From: Salinicoccus sediminis
Lineage (GTDB): Bacteria > Bacillota > Bacilli > Staphylococcales > Salinicoccaceae
Direction of reading: 5' to 3'
Assembly (NCBI RefSeq): GCF_000986795.1
Contig: NZ_LAYZ01000001.1
Span: 620,001 to 684,000 of the forward strand
DNA length: 64,000 nt
The translations under genes were made by a program, and so were the position numbers. Positions 1 through 8,092 of the stretch are shown one piece after another; position 1 is the stretch's first letter; every line of letters starts with the position of its first letter. The notes beneath the pieces were generated by a model. That model did no database searches. It saw only the letters and a list, made by a program, of their open reading frames with translations, and had not been told where the DNA came from.

Positions 1-315
1 TACCTCGGCGGCAGACCTGTCAAGGCGGCCATGTTCAATCTCGGCTATCTGCCAAAAGGCGATAAGACCATCACTACTGAATACAAATCGACCATCCTCG
101 CGATTGAAAAGATATTCCACGCAATGGTCCCGGGGGGGCGCATCATCATTGTCGTCTATCACGGCCACCCTGAAGGGAAACTGGAAAAAGAGGCACTGAC
201 GGCAGCCCTCGCAGAGTGGCCGCAAAAAGAATCCCAGATTCTGGAGTACCGCTTCATCAACCAGAAGAACGATGCCCCTTATATACTGTGCATAGAAAAG
301 AATAGGAAAAAATAG
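1..315 (+). CDS. mnmM: tRNA mnm5s2U34 methyltransferase MnmM/YtqB, C-terminal part
   Basis: Only the last ~104 codons are present; the frame is open back to base 1, so the gene starts before the window. The protein belongs to the YtqB class I SAM-dependent methyltransferase family, now known as MnmM, which methylates the nm5(s2)U34 wobble base of some tRNAs. The visible part has the NLGYLPKGDK segment after motif IV and the MVPGGRIIIVVYHGHPEG strand and loop typical of this family. The next genes, ytpA and ytoA, keep the Bacillus order, which supports the call. A strong hairpin terminator follows the stop codon. Confidence 0.85.
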   Translation, partial: YLGGRPVKAAMFNLGYLPKGDKTITTEYKSTILAIEKIFHAMVPGGRIIIVVYHGHPEGKLEKEALTAALAEWPQKESQILEYRFINQKNDAPYILCIEKNRKK

Positions 316-344
316 GATGGATCAGAGAGTTCTCTGATCCATCC
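315..344. terminator. Bidirectional intrinsic terminator
   Basis: A 14-bp perfect stem (GGATGGATCAGAGA, 315-328, with TCTCTGATCCATCC, 331-344) has a two-base loop. It lies between the converging mnmM and ytpA genes and can end both. Confidence 0.85.
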
Positions 345-346
345 TT

Positions 347-1150
347 CTATACCAGCAGCCCTATTTTGAACAATTGCATATTGAGGAACGTTACCAGCTG
401 GTAGTACGGGATTTCTATATCCTCCCTCTGAAATATGCTGTGTTCACCGTCATCCAGTATATGGATGACGAGGTCCCCTGAATTGATTCGTTTTACATAT
501 TTCGCCGACAGATAGGGGTCCACTATTTCATTGTTCCTGCTGAGTATGGACAGCACCGGCACATCTGGAAAATCATCAAGATGTTCAGTCGTCGTCTTCA
601 TCTGGTTGATCACTGTGCGATACCAGTGGTAGCTGACTTTCCTCACGATCAGTTCGTCATTTTCATACCGTTCCAGATACTTTTCATCTTCTGTAAAATA
701 CTTCATCCTGATGCCCGGGTTGAAGCGGGTCGCATCACTCGAGGTGCGGACACTTGTCTTCAGGGTGTTCTTCCTGTTCATGAATGACTGCTTGAATGAC
801 AGGAGGGGGTTCAGCAGTACGATGCCGTCGACCTGCAGATTATTCAGCTTCACAGACTCAAGCGCAACCAGTCCACCGAGCCCCTGACCGATTATGAATG
901 TGGGCAGACCGTACTCCTGGGCAGCCTTATACCACTCATCAATCCTGTCGGTATATTGCGCAAAATCAGTGATATGCCCTTTATTGACGCGCGTCGTCTG
1001 GCCGTGACCGGGAAGGTCGCCCGTTATGCAGTGGTAGCCTGAACGTCTCAGACGCGAAATCAGATCCGTATAGTATTCATGATGCTCCATCATGTCATGG
1101 ATGACGACCATGACCCCTTTCGGCTGCTGGTCAGTTTCCCATTTCCACAT
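347..1150 (-). CDS. ytpA: YtpA-like alpha/beta hydrolase fold protein lacking the nucleophilic serine
   Basis: A 267-residue alpha/beta hydrolase of the monoglyceride lipase/lysophospholipase type, placed like Bacillus ytpA (a phospholipase linked to bacilysocin) between mnmM and ytoA. The oxyanion-side HDMMEHHEYY segment is near residues 18-27, and the acid (NNEIVDP) and histidine (DDGEHSIF) regions are present. The nucleophile elbow near residue 88 reads GQGLGG instead of the usual GxSxG, so the catalytic serine is glycine. The DNA reads GGT CAG GGG CTC GGT here, with no sign of a frameshift. It may be a non-catalytic fold or use other chemistry. I recall staphylococcal relatives with the same change but cannot verify that. 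Confidence 0.75.
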   Translation of the reverse strand: MWKWETDQQPKGVMVVIHDMMEHHEYYTDLISRLRRSGYHCITGDLPGHGQTTRVNKGHITDFAQYTDRIDEWYKAAQEYGLPTFIIGQGLGGLVALESVKLNNLQVDGIVLLNPLLSFKQSFMNRKNTLKTSVRTSSDATRFNPGIRMKYFTEDEKYLERYENDELIVRKVSYHWYRTVINQMKTTTEHLDDFPDVPVLSILSRNNEIVDPYLSAKYVKRINSGDLVIHILDDGEHSIFQREDIEIPYYQLVTFLNMQLFKIGLLV

Positions 1151-1224
1151 CGTAATGCTCCTTACATAATTTTTTTCTAACGTTATGATAGACTTATTAT
1201 AACAATCTGATTAGAGAAAGGACA

Positions 1225-1749
1225 TTGGAAATGTTGATCGATTACAAGGGAAAGACACCAAAAATTCATGAAAGCGCTTTTATCGCACCGAATGCAACGG
1301 TGATCGGGGATGTGGAACTGGACAAGAATGCCTCTGTCTGGTTCGGTACAATTCTGCGGGGGGACATCGCGCCGGTCCGCATCGGAAAAAACACTAATAT
1401 CCAGGACCTCTCCATCCTGCATGAGACACCGGGGATGCCGCTCATCATAGAGGACAATGTCACTGTCGGCCACAAAGTGACCCTCCACAGCTGCACGATA
1501 AGAAGCAAAGCTCTGATCGGCATGGACTCCACCATACTTGACGGTGCCGTGATTGGCGAGAATGCCTTCATAGGCGCCGGCAGCCTCGTAACACCGGGCA
1601 CCGAAATCCCGCCGCACACACTTGCATTCGGCCGTCCGGCCAGAGTGGTCCGTGACCTGACGGATGATGATTTCAGGGAAATGGAACGCATCAATGAAAC
1701 ATATGTAAACCATATCCCTCACTATAAATCTGAAAATGATCAATATTAG
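1225..1749 (+). CDS. ytoA: Gamma-carbonic anhydrase family protein YtoA
   Basis: A 174-residue left-handed beta-helix (hexapeptide repeat) protein of the gamma-carbonic anhydrase/PaaY group. It opens with ESAFIAPNATVIGDVELDKNASVWFG and repeats the hexapeptide pattern to about residue 145. The metal-site histidines are visible in the LHETPG and VGHKVTLHSC segments. The family binds zinc or similar metals; CO2 hydration has not been shown for most YtoA-like members, so the substrate is uncertain. A purine-rich site (AGAAAGGA) lies about 8 bases before the ATG. It is divergent from ytpA, as in Bacillus. Confidence 0.88.
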   Translation: MEMLIDYKGKTPKIHESAFIAPNATVIGDVELDKNASVWFGTILRGDIAPVRIGKNTNIQDLSILHETPGMPLIIEDNVTVGHKVTLHSCTIRSKALIGMDSTILDGAVIGENAFIGAGSLVTPGTEIPPHTLAFGRPARVVRDLTDDDFREMERINETYVNHIPHYKSENDQY

Positions 1750-1759
1750 AAAATTTTAG

Positions 1760-1789
1760 TTGTTTAAAAATTATGTTTAAGAGTACAAT
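1760..1789 (+). promoter_or_regulatory. Likely SigA promoter of proline dehydrogenase
   Basis: TTGTTT (1760-1765) and TACAAT (1784-1789) are 18 bases apart, about 33 bases before the start codon at 1823. By-eye match only. Confidence 0.5.
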
Positions 1790-1822
1790 ATAATATGGTA
1801 CTTAGATAAGAGGAGGGTGACT

Positions 1823-2812
1823 ATGCCAGTATTAAGAGATCTTTTCATTGCGCTTTCAGAGAATGAAATGCTGAATGATGCAAGTAAAAAAGTAGGACTG
1901 AAATTCGGAACCAACAAAGTCGTCGGAGGCATCACGATTGAGGAGACGATTGAAAGGTTCAAAGACATCAACAGCCAGGGAATGAGTGTGACCTTTGATA
2001 ACCTGGGGGAATTCATAACTGAAAAATCGGATGCAGTAAAGGAAAAGAACAATATACTTAACATGATCCAGGCAATTGACGATCATGGGGTTGACGCATC
2101 CGCTTCCATAAAACTCACTCAGATCGGCCTGCATATCGATTATGATTTCTGTGTTGAAAACGTAAGGGAAATACTCGACACAGCAAGGAATGTCAACATG
2201 TTCGTGAACATCGACATGGAAAATTATTCCTCCCACGATACAACAGTCCAGATTGTGGATATGATGATGAAGGAGTATGATAACGTCGGGACGGTGCTGC
2301 AGTCATACCTTTATAACTCTGCAGAAAATGTGTACAAGTACAAAGACCACAGGACACGTCTCGTAAAGGGTGCATACAAAGAGAATCCGCGGGTGGCCCT
2401 GCAGAAAAAGGATGACATCGATGCTGCTTACGAGCAGCTCATCCGCATCCATCTTACAGAAGGTGACGGCTTCACTTCCATCGCTACGCATGACCATATC
2501 ATCATCAACGATATGATCGACTTCATCAATGAGCAGAACATCCCGAATGACAAATTCGAGTTCCAGATGCTCTATGGTTTCAGGAAGGAACTCCAGACCG
2601 AGTTGGTTGAACGCGGTTATAATGTATGTGTCTATATACCATTCGGCAACCAATGGTACGCATATTTCATGAGAAGGCTCGCTGAAAGGCCGCAGAATAT
2701 CAATCTGGTCCTCAAATCAATCACGAAAGACCCCGCATTCAAAACTGCAGGGATCGGCGCCGGTGCAATACTCGCCGGACTGGCTGCCTATAAACTATTC
2801 AGCCGAAAATGA
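1823..2812 (+). CDS. putA: Proline dehydrogenase
   Basis: A 329-residue monofunctional proline dehydrogenase, which oxidises proline to pyrroline-5-carboxylate with FAD and passes electrons to the respiratory chain. The TIM-barrel landmarks are visible: KLTQIG near residue 96, VNIDMENYS near 130, RLVKGAYKE near 180, ATHD near 216, FEFQMLYG near 242 and VCVYIPFG near 265. The C-terminus (residues ~308-325) is a short hydrophobic, glycine/alanine-rich segment that could anchor it at the membrane. ATG at 1823 is chosen over an in-frame GTG at 1817 because AGGAGGG (1811-1817) sits at correct spacing. A terminator follows directly. The P5C dehydrogenase partner is not in this window. Confidence 0.93.
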   Translation: MPVLRDLFIALSENEMLNDASKKVGLKFGTNKVVGGITIEETIERFKDINSQGMSVTFDNLGEFITEKSDAVKEKNNILNMIQAIDDHGVDASASIKLTQIGLHIDYDFCVENVREILDTARNVNMFVNIDMENYSSHDTTVQIVDMMMKEYDNVGTVLQSYLYNSAENVYKYKDHRTRLVKGAYKENPRVALQKKDDIDAAYEQLIRIHLTEGDGFTSIATHDHIIINDMIDFINEQNIPNDKFEFQMLYGFRKELQTELVERGYNVCVYIPFGNQWYAYFMRRLAERPQNINLVLKSITKDPAFKTAGIGAGAILAGLAAYKLFSRK

Positions 2813-2815
2813 ATG

Positions 2816-2841
2816 AAACACCGGGACATTCCCCGGTGTTT
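2816..2841. terminator. Intrinsic terminator between proline dehydrogenase and the FAD/NAD(P) protein
   Basis: Stem AAACACCGGG (2816-2825) pairs with CCCGGTGTTT (2832-2841) across a six-base loop, between two converging genes. Confidence 0.85.
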
Positions 2842-2842
2842 C

Positions 2843-4264
2843 CTATGTCAGCTGGTCATAGAATTGACCGGCTAGTTTTTTTGTGTTCTGAATCAGAATC
2901 CATACGGAAGTTGACATGTAATCCGCACCCACAGTCAGACCGCCGAGTGCGAACATGCCTTTAAGCGTGCCGACATTCGGGCTGATGACATTGCGTCTCC
3001 GGTCCACCATGATTCCACCGAATTCATTTCTTCCGATCAGCTGGTGATCATGGAGCGCACCAATCAAGCCGTTCATATCCTTTTCTATGTCCTTGACAGG
3101 ACCGGTGGCATTTATGAGGGTATCGATACGGTAATTTTCACCTTCATCCGTCCGGATGGAAAACCTGTCTCCGGCAGCCACATTTTCCATGCCGTCCACA
3201 ATGACGAGCCTGCCATCTTCCGCCCATTCGACCAGCTTTTCCGCCGCCTCCTTTGGCATGGGAGAGTGATTTTCATCAATCAGGGGATGATACTCCTTCA
3301 TGAACTTCCTTTTGTCCGTTCTTGACAGATATTGGAACACTTCACTGAAAATCGGGTTCAATGCCATGATCAGATGATGAAGACGCCCGACAGCTTCAGG
3401 GTGGGCCATGTCATATTTCAGATCCTGTATGGTATCGCCCGTCCGTCTCCAAAGCAGGGAATGATCGATACCATTCGCCTCCATCTCACGCATAAACAGC
3501 TGTTTCAGCGAAGAAAGCGGAATCTCGTCATTTTCCACAAGGGAACAGAGTGTTCCCTTTGTGAAATACTGCAGTCTGATATCAGCATGTGCACCTCTTA
3601 CCGATGGCATTTCCCCGCTTCTGGAAAAAATGAATACTCTCTCTTTTTTATTCCCGAGCAGAAGAAAGCGCGCACAGTCGATTGCAGACAGGCCTGAACC
3701 GATGATCCCGGTCTCCCCCTCCAGGTCATCCAGTACTTCTTCCACCGGATAGGGATCCTGTATATACCCCTCTTCCCCCTCAAGGCTGTAGGGGTCACTG
3801 TACCTGAGCATCCCCATGGTCAGAAACACAAAATCATAGACTTTGTCCATGCCGTCTGCCGTCAGTTTGAACTGCCCCGTTCCTGAATCGAACCGGACAT
3901 CTTCCACCATACCGGGAATGAAATGGACATTTTCATTATCTCTCACAAGGGACTCCATCTTATCCCTTGTATACTCGCCAAACTGCTCCCGGCTGGTGTA
4001 TCTGACCGCCGGATAATCATTTGCTTCCAGCCATTGTATATAATCGCTGCCATCGTCATCCAGATACATTTCCCCGGATGGGATATTGATGAGCAGATGG
4101 CCGCTGTCCCTCTGATATGCCGGGCCTTTTCCCGCCATAACTTCATTGTCATACATATCCAGTTGTATGTTTGCCGTGTATCTGTCATCGTTCACGATAT
4201 GACTGACGGTTGATATTCCGGTTACTCCGCAGCCGATGACTGCCGCCTTTGCTGATCTGGCCAT
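2843..4264 (-). CDS. FAD/NAD(P)-binding protein of unknown substrate
   Basis: A 473-residue flavoprotein of the FAD-NAD(P)-binding (NAD_binding_9) family. The N-terminal Rossmann motif is VIGCGVTGISTV at residues ~8-19, followed by the family's NEVMAGKGPAY and HLLINIPSGEM segments near 40-65. A second dinucleotide site, TGIIGSGLSAIDCARFL, lies near residue 185. The C-terminal INATGP and ALGGLTVGADYM segments fit the same fold. Family members are widely annotated but few have a known reaction. ATG at 4264 is chosen because GGAGGAGAG precedes it; the open frame reaches further upstream without a ribosome site. It diverges from the FluC pair. Confidence 0.8.
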   Translation of the reverse strand: MARSAKAAVIGCGVTGISTVSHIVNDDRYTANIQLDMYDNEVMAGKGPAYQRDSGHLLINIPSGEMYLDDDGSDYIQWLEANDYPAVRYTSREQFGEYTRDKMESLVRDNENVHFIPGMVEDVRFDSGTGQFKLTADGMDKVYDFVFLTMGMLRYSDPYSLEGEEGYIQDPYPVEEVLDDLEGETGIIGSGLSAIDCARFLLLGNKKERVFIFSRSGEMPSVRGAHADIRLQYFTKGTLCSLVENDEIPLSSLKQLFMREMEANGIDHSLLWRRTGDTIQDLKYDMAHPEAVGRLHHLIMALNPIFSEVFQYLSRTDKRKFMKEYHPLIDENHSPMPKEAAEKLVEWAEDGRLVIVDGMENVAAGDRFSIRTDEGENYRIDTLINATGPVKDIEKDMNGLIGALHDHQLIGRNEFGGIMVDRRRNVISPNVGTLKGMFALGGLTVGADYMSTSVWILIQNTKKLAGQFYDQLT

Positions 4265-4361
4265 TTTCAACTCTCTCCTCCGGTAGTCTGTTATGTTACC
4301 ATTATATATAGAATTATATAAATTTGCATAGATGAATCTCGAATCGGACGGAGGCGCACCA

Positions 4362-4730
4362 TTGAAACGATATATATACATAGCTGCCGGGGCAATGACC
4401 GGTGCAGTACTCAGACTCGCAATTTCCCTTGTATCATCATATGCCGGGCTGCCGTTCTTTACCGGGACGTTCCTGGTCAATATGCTCGGTGCCTTTGCCG
4501 CCGGCTATATCATGTGCAGAATTATTGCAACAGGCAAACGCGGAAAAGACTTCCTCATCACCGGCCTGCTGGGGAGCTTCACCACTTTCTCGATGCTCTC
4601 ATATGAGCAGTATATGCTGCTCGCCATCGGGGATTATGTCATGTTCACAGTCTATATCGCAATCAACCTCATGTGCGGCCTCATCCTTGCTGCATTGGGC
4701 TGGCAGATTGCAGGAAGGAGGACCAGATGA
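4362..4730 (+). CDS. crcB: Fluoride channel FluC (CrcB), first subunit
   Basis: About 122 residues with four predicted membrane helices. Family landmarks are GAMTGAVLRL near the N-terminus, GTFLVNMLGAFAAGY (the central asparagine) and GLLGSFTTFS, the motif that lines the fluoride path and the Na+ site. The proteins export toxic fluoride as dual-topology dimers. The start is probably TTG at 4362, seven bases after GGAGG (4350-4354). It overlaps the next crcB by four bases (ATGA), so the two are translationally coupled and probably form a heterodimer. I found no recognisable fluoride riboswitch upstream. Confidence 0.9.
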   Translation: MKRYIYIAAGAMTGAVLRLAISLVSSYAGLPFFTGTFLVNMLGAFAAGYIMCRIIATGKRGKDFLITGLLGSFTTFSMLSYEQYMLLAIGDYVMFTVYIAINLMCGLILAALGWQIAGRRTR

Positions 4731-5086
4731 CCCTTTTTGTACTGGCTCTGGGAGCGGCACTCGGTGCTGTGCTTCGTGCTGCTATCCTTGATCTGAAAAT
4801 ATTCAGACGGTTCGCCATACCTTACGGAACCATCACAGTAAATATAGCCGGTTCGTTCCTGATGGGACTCTGTGTACCTGTTCTTCAATCATCCGGCATG
4901 CTCTATACCGGGATAATATTCGGTTTCCTGGGCGGCTTTACGACATATTCCGCATTCAGTCTGGACCAGCTTTCGCTGCTTCAGGAAAGAAGGTACAGGG
5001 AACTGTTCAGATACATTTTCATTACAATATTTTTCAGCATGGTTGCTCTGGCGACAGGTCTCATGACCGGAGTATCCTTATCATAA
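4727..5086 (+). CDS. crcB: Fluoride channel FluC (CrcB), second subunit
   Basis: 119 residues with four predicted membrane helices. It has GAALGAVLRA at the N-terminus, GTITVNIAGSFLMGL in the middle and GFLGGFTTYSAFS, the counterpart of the TTFS motif of the first subunit. Its ATG overlaps the stop of the upstream crcB, and AGGAAGGAGG lies just upstream. In species with tandem crcB genes the two products are typically antiparallel partners of one channel, so this pair is probably obligate (inference). A strong terminator follows at once, so this is a two-gene operon. Confidence 0.9.
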   Translation: MTLFVLALGAALGAVLRAAILDLKIFRRFAIPYGTITVNIAGSFLMGLCVPVLQSSGMLYTGIIFGFLGGFTTYSAFSLDQLSLLQERRYRELFRYIFITIFFSMVALATGLMTGVSLS

Positions 5087-5123
5087 AAAATGCGGGTTCC
5101 CTGTTCGGGGAACCCGCATTTTT
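5086..5123. terminator. Bidirectional intrinsic terminator
   Basis: AAAAATGCGGGTTCC (5086-5100) pairs with GGAACCCGCATTTTT (5109-5123). It has A/T-rich flanks on both sides and serves the crcB operon and the converging dehydrogenase gene. Confidence 0.92.
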
Positions 5124-5126
5124 CGA

Positions 5127-6506
5127 TTATATTTTCATGGAAGTGATCTTCGTCTCAAGATATGGTTCTATGCCTTCCAGACCGCCCTCGCGTCCGATGC
5201 CGCTTTCTTTCAGGCCGCCGAATGGAATGTGTGCAGCACTGGGCTTGCCATTGTTCCATCCCAGGACCCCGAAATTCAATCCTTCCTGGAGCCTGATGCC
5301 GTCCCGATAGCTTTCAGTGAAGAAATACGCTGCAAGGCCGTATTCAGTGTCATTCGCCTTTTCGATTGCTTCGTCAAGATCGCTGAAGGTCTGGATGGGA
5401 GCAACCGGGCCGAACGTCTCTTCATTCATGATGATCATCTCATCTGTTGCGCCCGTGATCACAGTCGGTTCGATGAAATAACCTTCAGAATGGTCCCCCT
5501 TGCCGCCGGCAGTGATGGTGCCGCCTTTTTGCTTCGCGTCATTGATATGTTCCATCACTTTATCATAGCCGTCTTTGTTGATCATCGGTCCGACCTGGAC
5601 GCCCTCATCCATGCCGTTGCCCATTTTGAGTGTTTTTACCTTCTCGCTGAATCTTTCACTGAACGCATCCGCGATGTCCTCATGCACATAAAACCTGTTG
5701 GCACACACGCATGTCTGACCGGAATTCCTGAATTTCGTCGCAATGGCATGATCCACAGCGGTTTCAAGGTCCGCATCCTTATGGACGACAAGGGGTGCGT
5801 GGCCCCCGAGTTCCATCGTGATGTTCTTGACGGTTGAAGCGGCGCCTTCCATCAGCTTCTTACCCACTGCAGTAGAGCCTGTAAATGTCAGTTTCATCAC
5901 TTTATCAGACTGTGAAAATACTTCCCCGGCATCTTTGCCGGAAGCATTCACATACTGGATGACGCCCGCCTCAAATCCTGCGTCCTTGGCAAGATCGAGG
6001 AATCTCATCGCAGACAGCGGGGTTTCCCGTGCCGGTTTCACCAGGAATGTGCATCCCGCTGCAACAGCAGGTGCAGCTTTCCTGGCCATCATGGCGACAG
6101 GGAAATTCCAGGGCGTGATTGCAGCCACGACACCGATCGGCTGTTTGGTCACAACCAGCCTCACGTCGTCTTCATGCGGCGGAATCGTACGCCCGTACGC
6201 ACGCTTGCCCTCTTCTGCATAATAGTCGATGTAGCTGCATGCATACTCCACTTCGCCGAGGGACTCGGCCAGCGGCTTGCCGTTCTCTTTTGTGATGAGT
6301 TCAGCGATTTCATCTTTATTTTCACGGATCCGTTTTGCCCATTCGTTCAGGAGGGCGCTCCTGTCATGCGCATTTTTCTTTTTATACTTTTTAAAAGCCT
6401 GATGCGCCGTTTCGATCTTCGCTTCAATATCTTCTCTCGAGTCTTTTTTAATGCTTCTGATTTCTTCCCCGGTTGCAGGGTTCATAACTGCTATCTCTTC
6501 AGACAT
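5127..6506 (-). CDS. gabD: NAD(P)-dependent succinate-semialdehyde dehydrogenase family protein
   Basis: A 459-residue aldehyde dehydrogenase, full length for the SSADH group. TPWNFPVAMMARK and KPARETPLSA lie near residues 133-165, FTGSTAVGKKLM near 208, the general-base motif MELGGHAPLVV near 231 and the catalytic cysteine in NSGQTCVCANRF near 266. NEETFGPVAP and the C-terminal PFGGLKESGIGREGG are also present. The group oxidises succinate semialdehyde to succinate, although related semialdehydes cannot be excluded from sequence. GGAGGAA precedes the ATG. No GABA transaminase gene is next to it, so the pathway is not set by context. Confidence 0.85.
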   Translation of the reverse strand: MSEEIAVMNPATGEEIRSIKKDSREDIEAKIETAHQAFKKYKKKNAHDRSALLNEWAKRIRENKDEIAELITKENGKPLAESLGEVEYACSYIDYYAEEGKRAYGRTIPPHEDDVRLVVTKQPIGVVAAITPWNFPVAMMARKAAPAVAAGCTFLVKPARETPLSAMRFLDLAKDAGFEAGVIQYVNASGKDAGEVFSQSDKVMKLTFTGSTAVGKKLMEGAASTVKNITMELGGHAPLVVHKDADLETAVDHAIATKFRNSGQTCVCANRFYVHEDIADAFSERFSEKVKTLKMGNGMDEGVQVGPMINKDGYDKVMEHINDAKQKGGTITAGGKGDHSEGYFIEPTVITGATDEMIIMNEETFGPVAPIQTFSDLDEAIEKANDTEYGLAAYFFTESYRDGIRLQEGLNFGVLGWNNGKPSAAHIPFGGLKESGIGREGGLEGIEPYLETKITSMKI

Positions 6507-6541
6507 CCCTATTCCTCCTTAGAAATATATGATTTTGCAAT

Positions 6542-6573
6542 AAAAAAAGTCCTATTTAAAGTATAGGACTTTT
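6542..6573 (-). terminator. Intrinsic terminator after the NERD-domain gene
   Basis: AAAAGTCCTAT (6545-6555) pairs with ATAGGACTTTT (6563-6573). The T-rich tail is on the minus strand. Confidence 0.75.
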
Positions 6574-6597
6574 AAAGCATTAAAACAAAATATACGA

Positions 6598-7506
6598 TTA
6601 AGGGTTCAGACTGAATATTTCTTCGGCGATTTCATCCAGTTCTTTGACAGTATACTGGAACCTGCCGTGGAAGACATATTTCAGGAAGAAGTTCTCGAGC
6701 TCTTCTTCGCCCACAAGGACCTTGATTGAAGGATCCGCCGAATAGTTCGTGATGGAATAATTTCCATTGTCAATCGGGTTGAAGTAGATCATCGGCACGA
6801 CATCGTATTGAAGCTTCAATATATTTTTGAGTTTTTCGGCAGAAAGCCTGGTTTCTTCTATAGTATGATTGTAATGGTTCACGGAAACATTACGGTCATC
6901 CGCTTTTTCGAATATCAGTGTCTGTTCTTTTGCCTTATCCAGATCCAGCAGATCAAAGAAAGATTCGACGTAAGGAAGACTGTTGAAGTTTTCCTCATTC
7001 ACACCATGCAGGATGTGCCCACCCCAGTATTTTGAATCGATCATGTAGATGCCTGTCCGCGTCAGGACAAGATGGTCGATCTTGCGTGTGTTCGTATAGT
7101 TCCTGGAGGGAAGATACACGTTTGAAAGGATGTACATATCCGATTCCCTGATCTTCTCATCCCGTACAAGACGCTCCTTGAGCTGGATAAGGGAGAGGTC
7201 TGTGAGATACTCTCCCTTATCCACCGTAAACTGGCGCAGGCTCGAGAGTTTATTGTTCAGTAAAGTTGTATCATTATGATATTTTTCATTTAAAGTGGAA
7301 ACCTCTTTTTTATGACTGAGGCGTTCCTCTTCCTGATCGGATTCATATTTCTCTATCAATCCCTGCTTCTCCTTGCTATACTCTTCAGTAAGTGCATTGA
7401 CTTTGTTCCTGTTCTTGAAGAAATAAACAAGGAATGCCACTGCAACAATCAGTAGAACTGCAGCAACCGCGATAAATATCGGATTAGTGAAAATTTCAGT
7501 ATTCAT
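6598..7506 (-). CDS. Membrane-anchored NERD-domain protein
   Basis: About 302 residues. One membrane helix near the N-terminus (FIAVAAVLLIVAVAFLVYFF) is followed by a charged coiled-coil region of about 70 residues, then a NERD (nuclease-related) domain. The domain is marked by RKIDHLVLTRTGIYMIDSKYWGG, which carries the conserved D and the D/E-x-K-like catalytic pattern. NERD proteins are often assumed to process nucleic acid, but no function is proven for this arrangement. The start is unclear: ATG at 7506 is listed, and TTG at 7530 in the same frame would add eight residues; neither has an ideally spaced ribosome site. It ends at its own terminator. Confidence 0.72.
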   Translation of the reverse strand: MNTEIFTNPIFIAVAAVLLIVAVAFLVYFFKNRNKVNALTEEYSKEKQGLIEKYESDQEEERLSHKKEVSTLNEKYHNDTTLLNNKLSSLRQFTVDKGEYLTDLSLIQLKERLVRDEKIRESDMYILSNVYLPSRNYTNTRKIDHLVLTRTGIYMIDSKYWGGHILHGVNEENFNSLPYVESFFDLLDLDKAKEQTLIFEKADDRNVSVNHYNHTIEETRLSAEKLKNILKLQYDVVPMIYFNPIDNGNYSITNYSADPSIKVLVGEEELENFFLKYVFHGRFQYTVKELDEIAEEIFSLNP

Positions 7507-7601
7507 AGTCGAGTTTTCAATTCCTTCCAAATAATGATTTCATGCCTTCTTCAAGGCTTTGTCCATTATAACAAAATTATTAATATATAAGTGAGGTAAA
7601 C

Positions 7602-7919
7602 ATGCGATTTTTTATAAATTATAAGTATTTCCCGCCGATGATCAATGATGTATTCGTCAATTTCGATCCAGTATCAATCATCGTCGCAGAAAACACACAG
7701 AATGACGAGTATATATTCGAAGCGCTCTCCCTGTATGATGAGTTCCCGTTCATAAACAGCAGGACCCAGATGGAAACCCGTGTGAACACCATCATGCTGG
7801 AGAGTTTCAGCGTCTTCCCGAACAAACTGAGCTATGAAGGTGAACAGTATCCCCTCGATGATGAAATGATCAGCCAGCTCTGGAAAATCAAACAGAAGTG
7901 GATGCGGATGCAGCCCTGA
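7602..7919 (+). CDS. Hypothetical protein, 105 residues
   Basis: I do not recognise this protein. It is small, soluble-looking and rich in aromatic and acidic residues, with no signal peptide, membrane helix or cysteine. A GTGAGG ribosome site precedes the ATG, and codon use resembles the neighbours, so it is probably a real gene. It diverges from the NERD gene across about 95 bases, so the two may share a control region. Confidence 0.65.
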   Translation: MRFFINYKYFPPMINDVFVNFDPVSIIVAENTQNDEYIFEALSLYDEFPFINSRTQMETRVNTIMLESFSVFPNKLSYEGEQYPLDDEMISQLWKIKQKWMRMQP

Positions 7920-7972
7920 ATATGTCCTTCATGTAAAGATTTCCAGGTTATTTTATTTACTTCCTCAATGAT

Positions 7973-7997
7973 GTTTCGGGCTGAATCAGCCGGGTAC
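7973..7997 (+). promoter_or_regulatory. Candidate SigB promoter of the micro-lipoprotein
   Basis: GTTTCG (7973-7978) and GGGTAC (7992-7997) are 13 bases apart, close to the SigB consensus GTTTAA-N12-15-GGGTAT (known from Bacillus and Staphylococcus). It would give a 5' leader of about 90 bases before the start at 8093. The leader is G/C-rich and can form short hairpins; I could not match it to a known riboswitch. Confidence 0.55.
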
Positions 7998-8092
7998 TAA
8001 CCAACTGCCCGGCCGGTTACATAGATAAGCGGCAGGCATGATCCAGACCTGAGCCGACAGCGCATAAAACAAAAACCAGGAGGATTACTATT

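Noticed and set aside
1183-1743. 186-codon minus frame opposite ytoA
   Set aside because: Shadow of the hexapeptide-repeat gene; cysteine/histidine-rich nonsense.
4265-4361. Possible fluoride riboswitch before crcB
   Set aside because: No crcB-motif blocks could be seen; the region is short and AT-rich.
5229-5837. Long plus-strand frame opposite the succinate-semialdehyde dehydrogenase gene
   Set aside because: It lies wholly inside a clearly conserved gene, has no recognisable protein features and no ribosome site.
7998-8092. G/C-rich leader of the micro-lipoprotein as a riboswitch
   Set aside because: Short hairpins are possible but no conserved motif of a known riboswitch class was recognised, and there is no terminator or anti-SD stem before the start.
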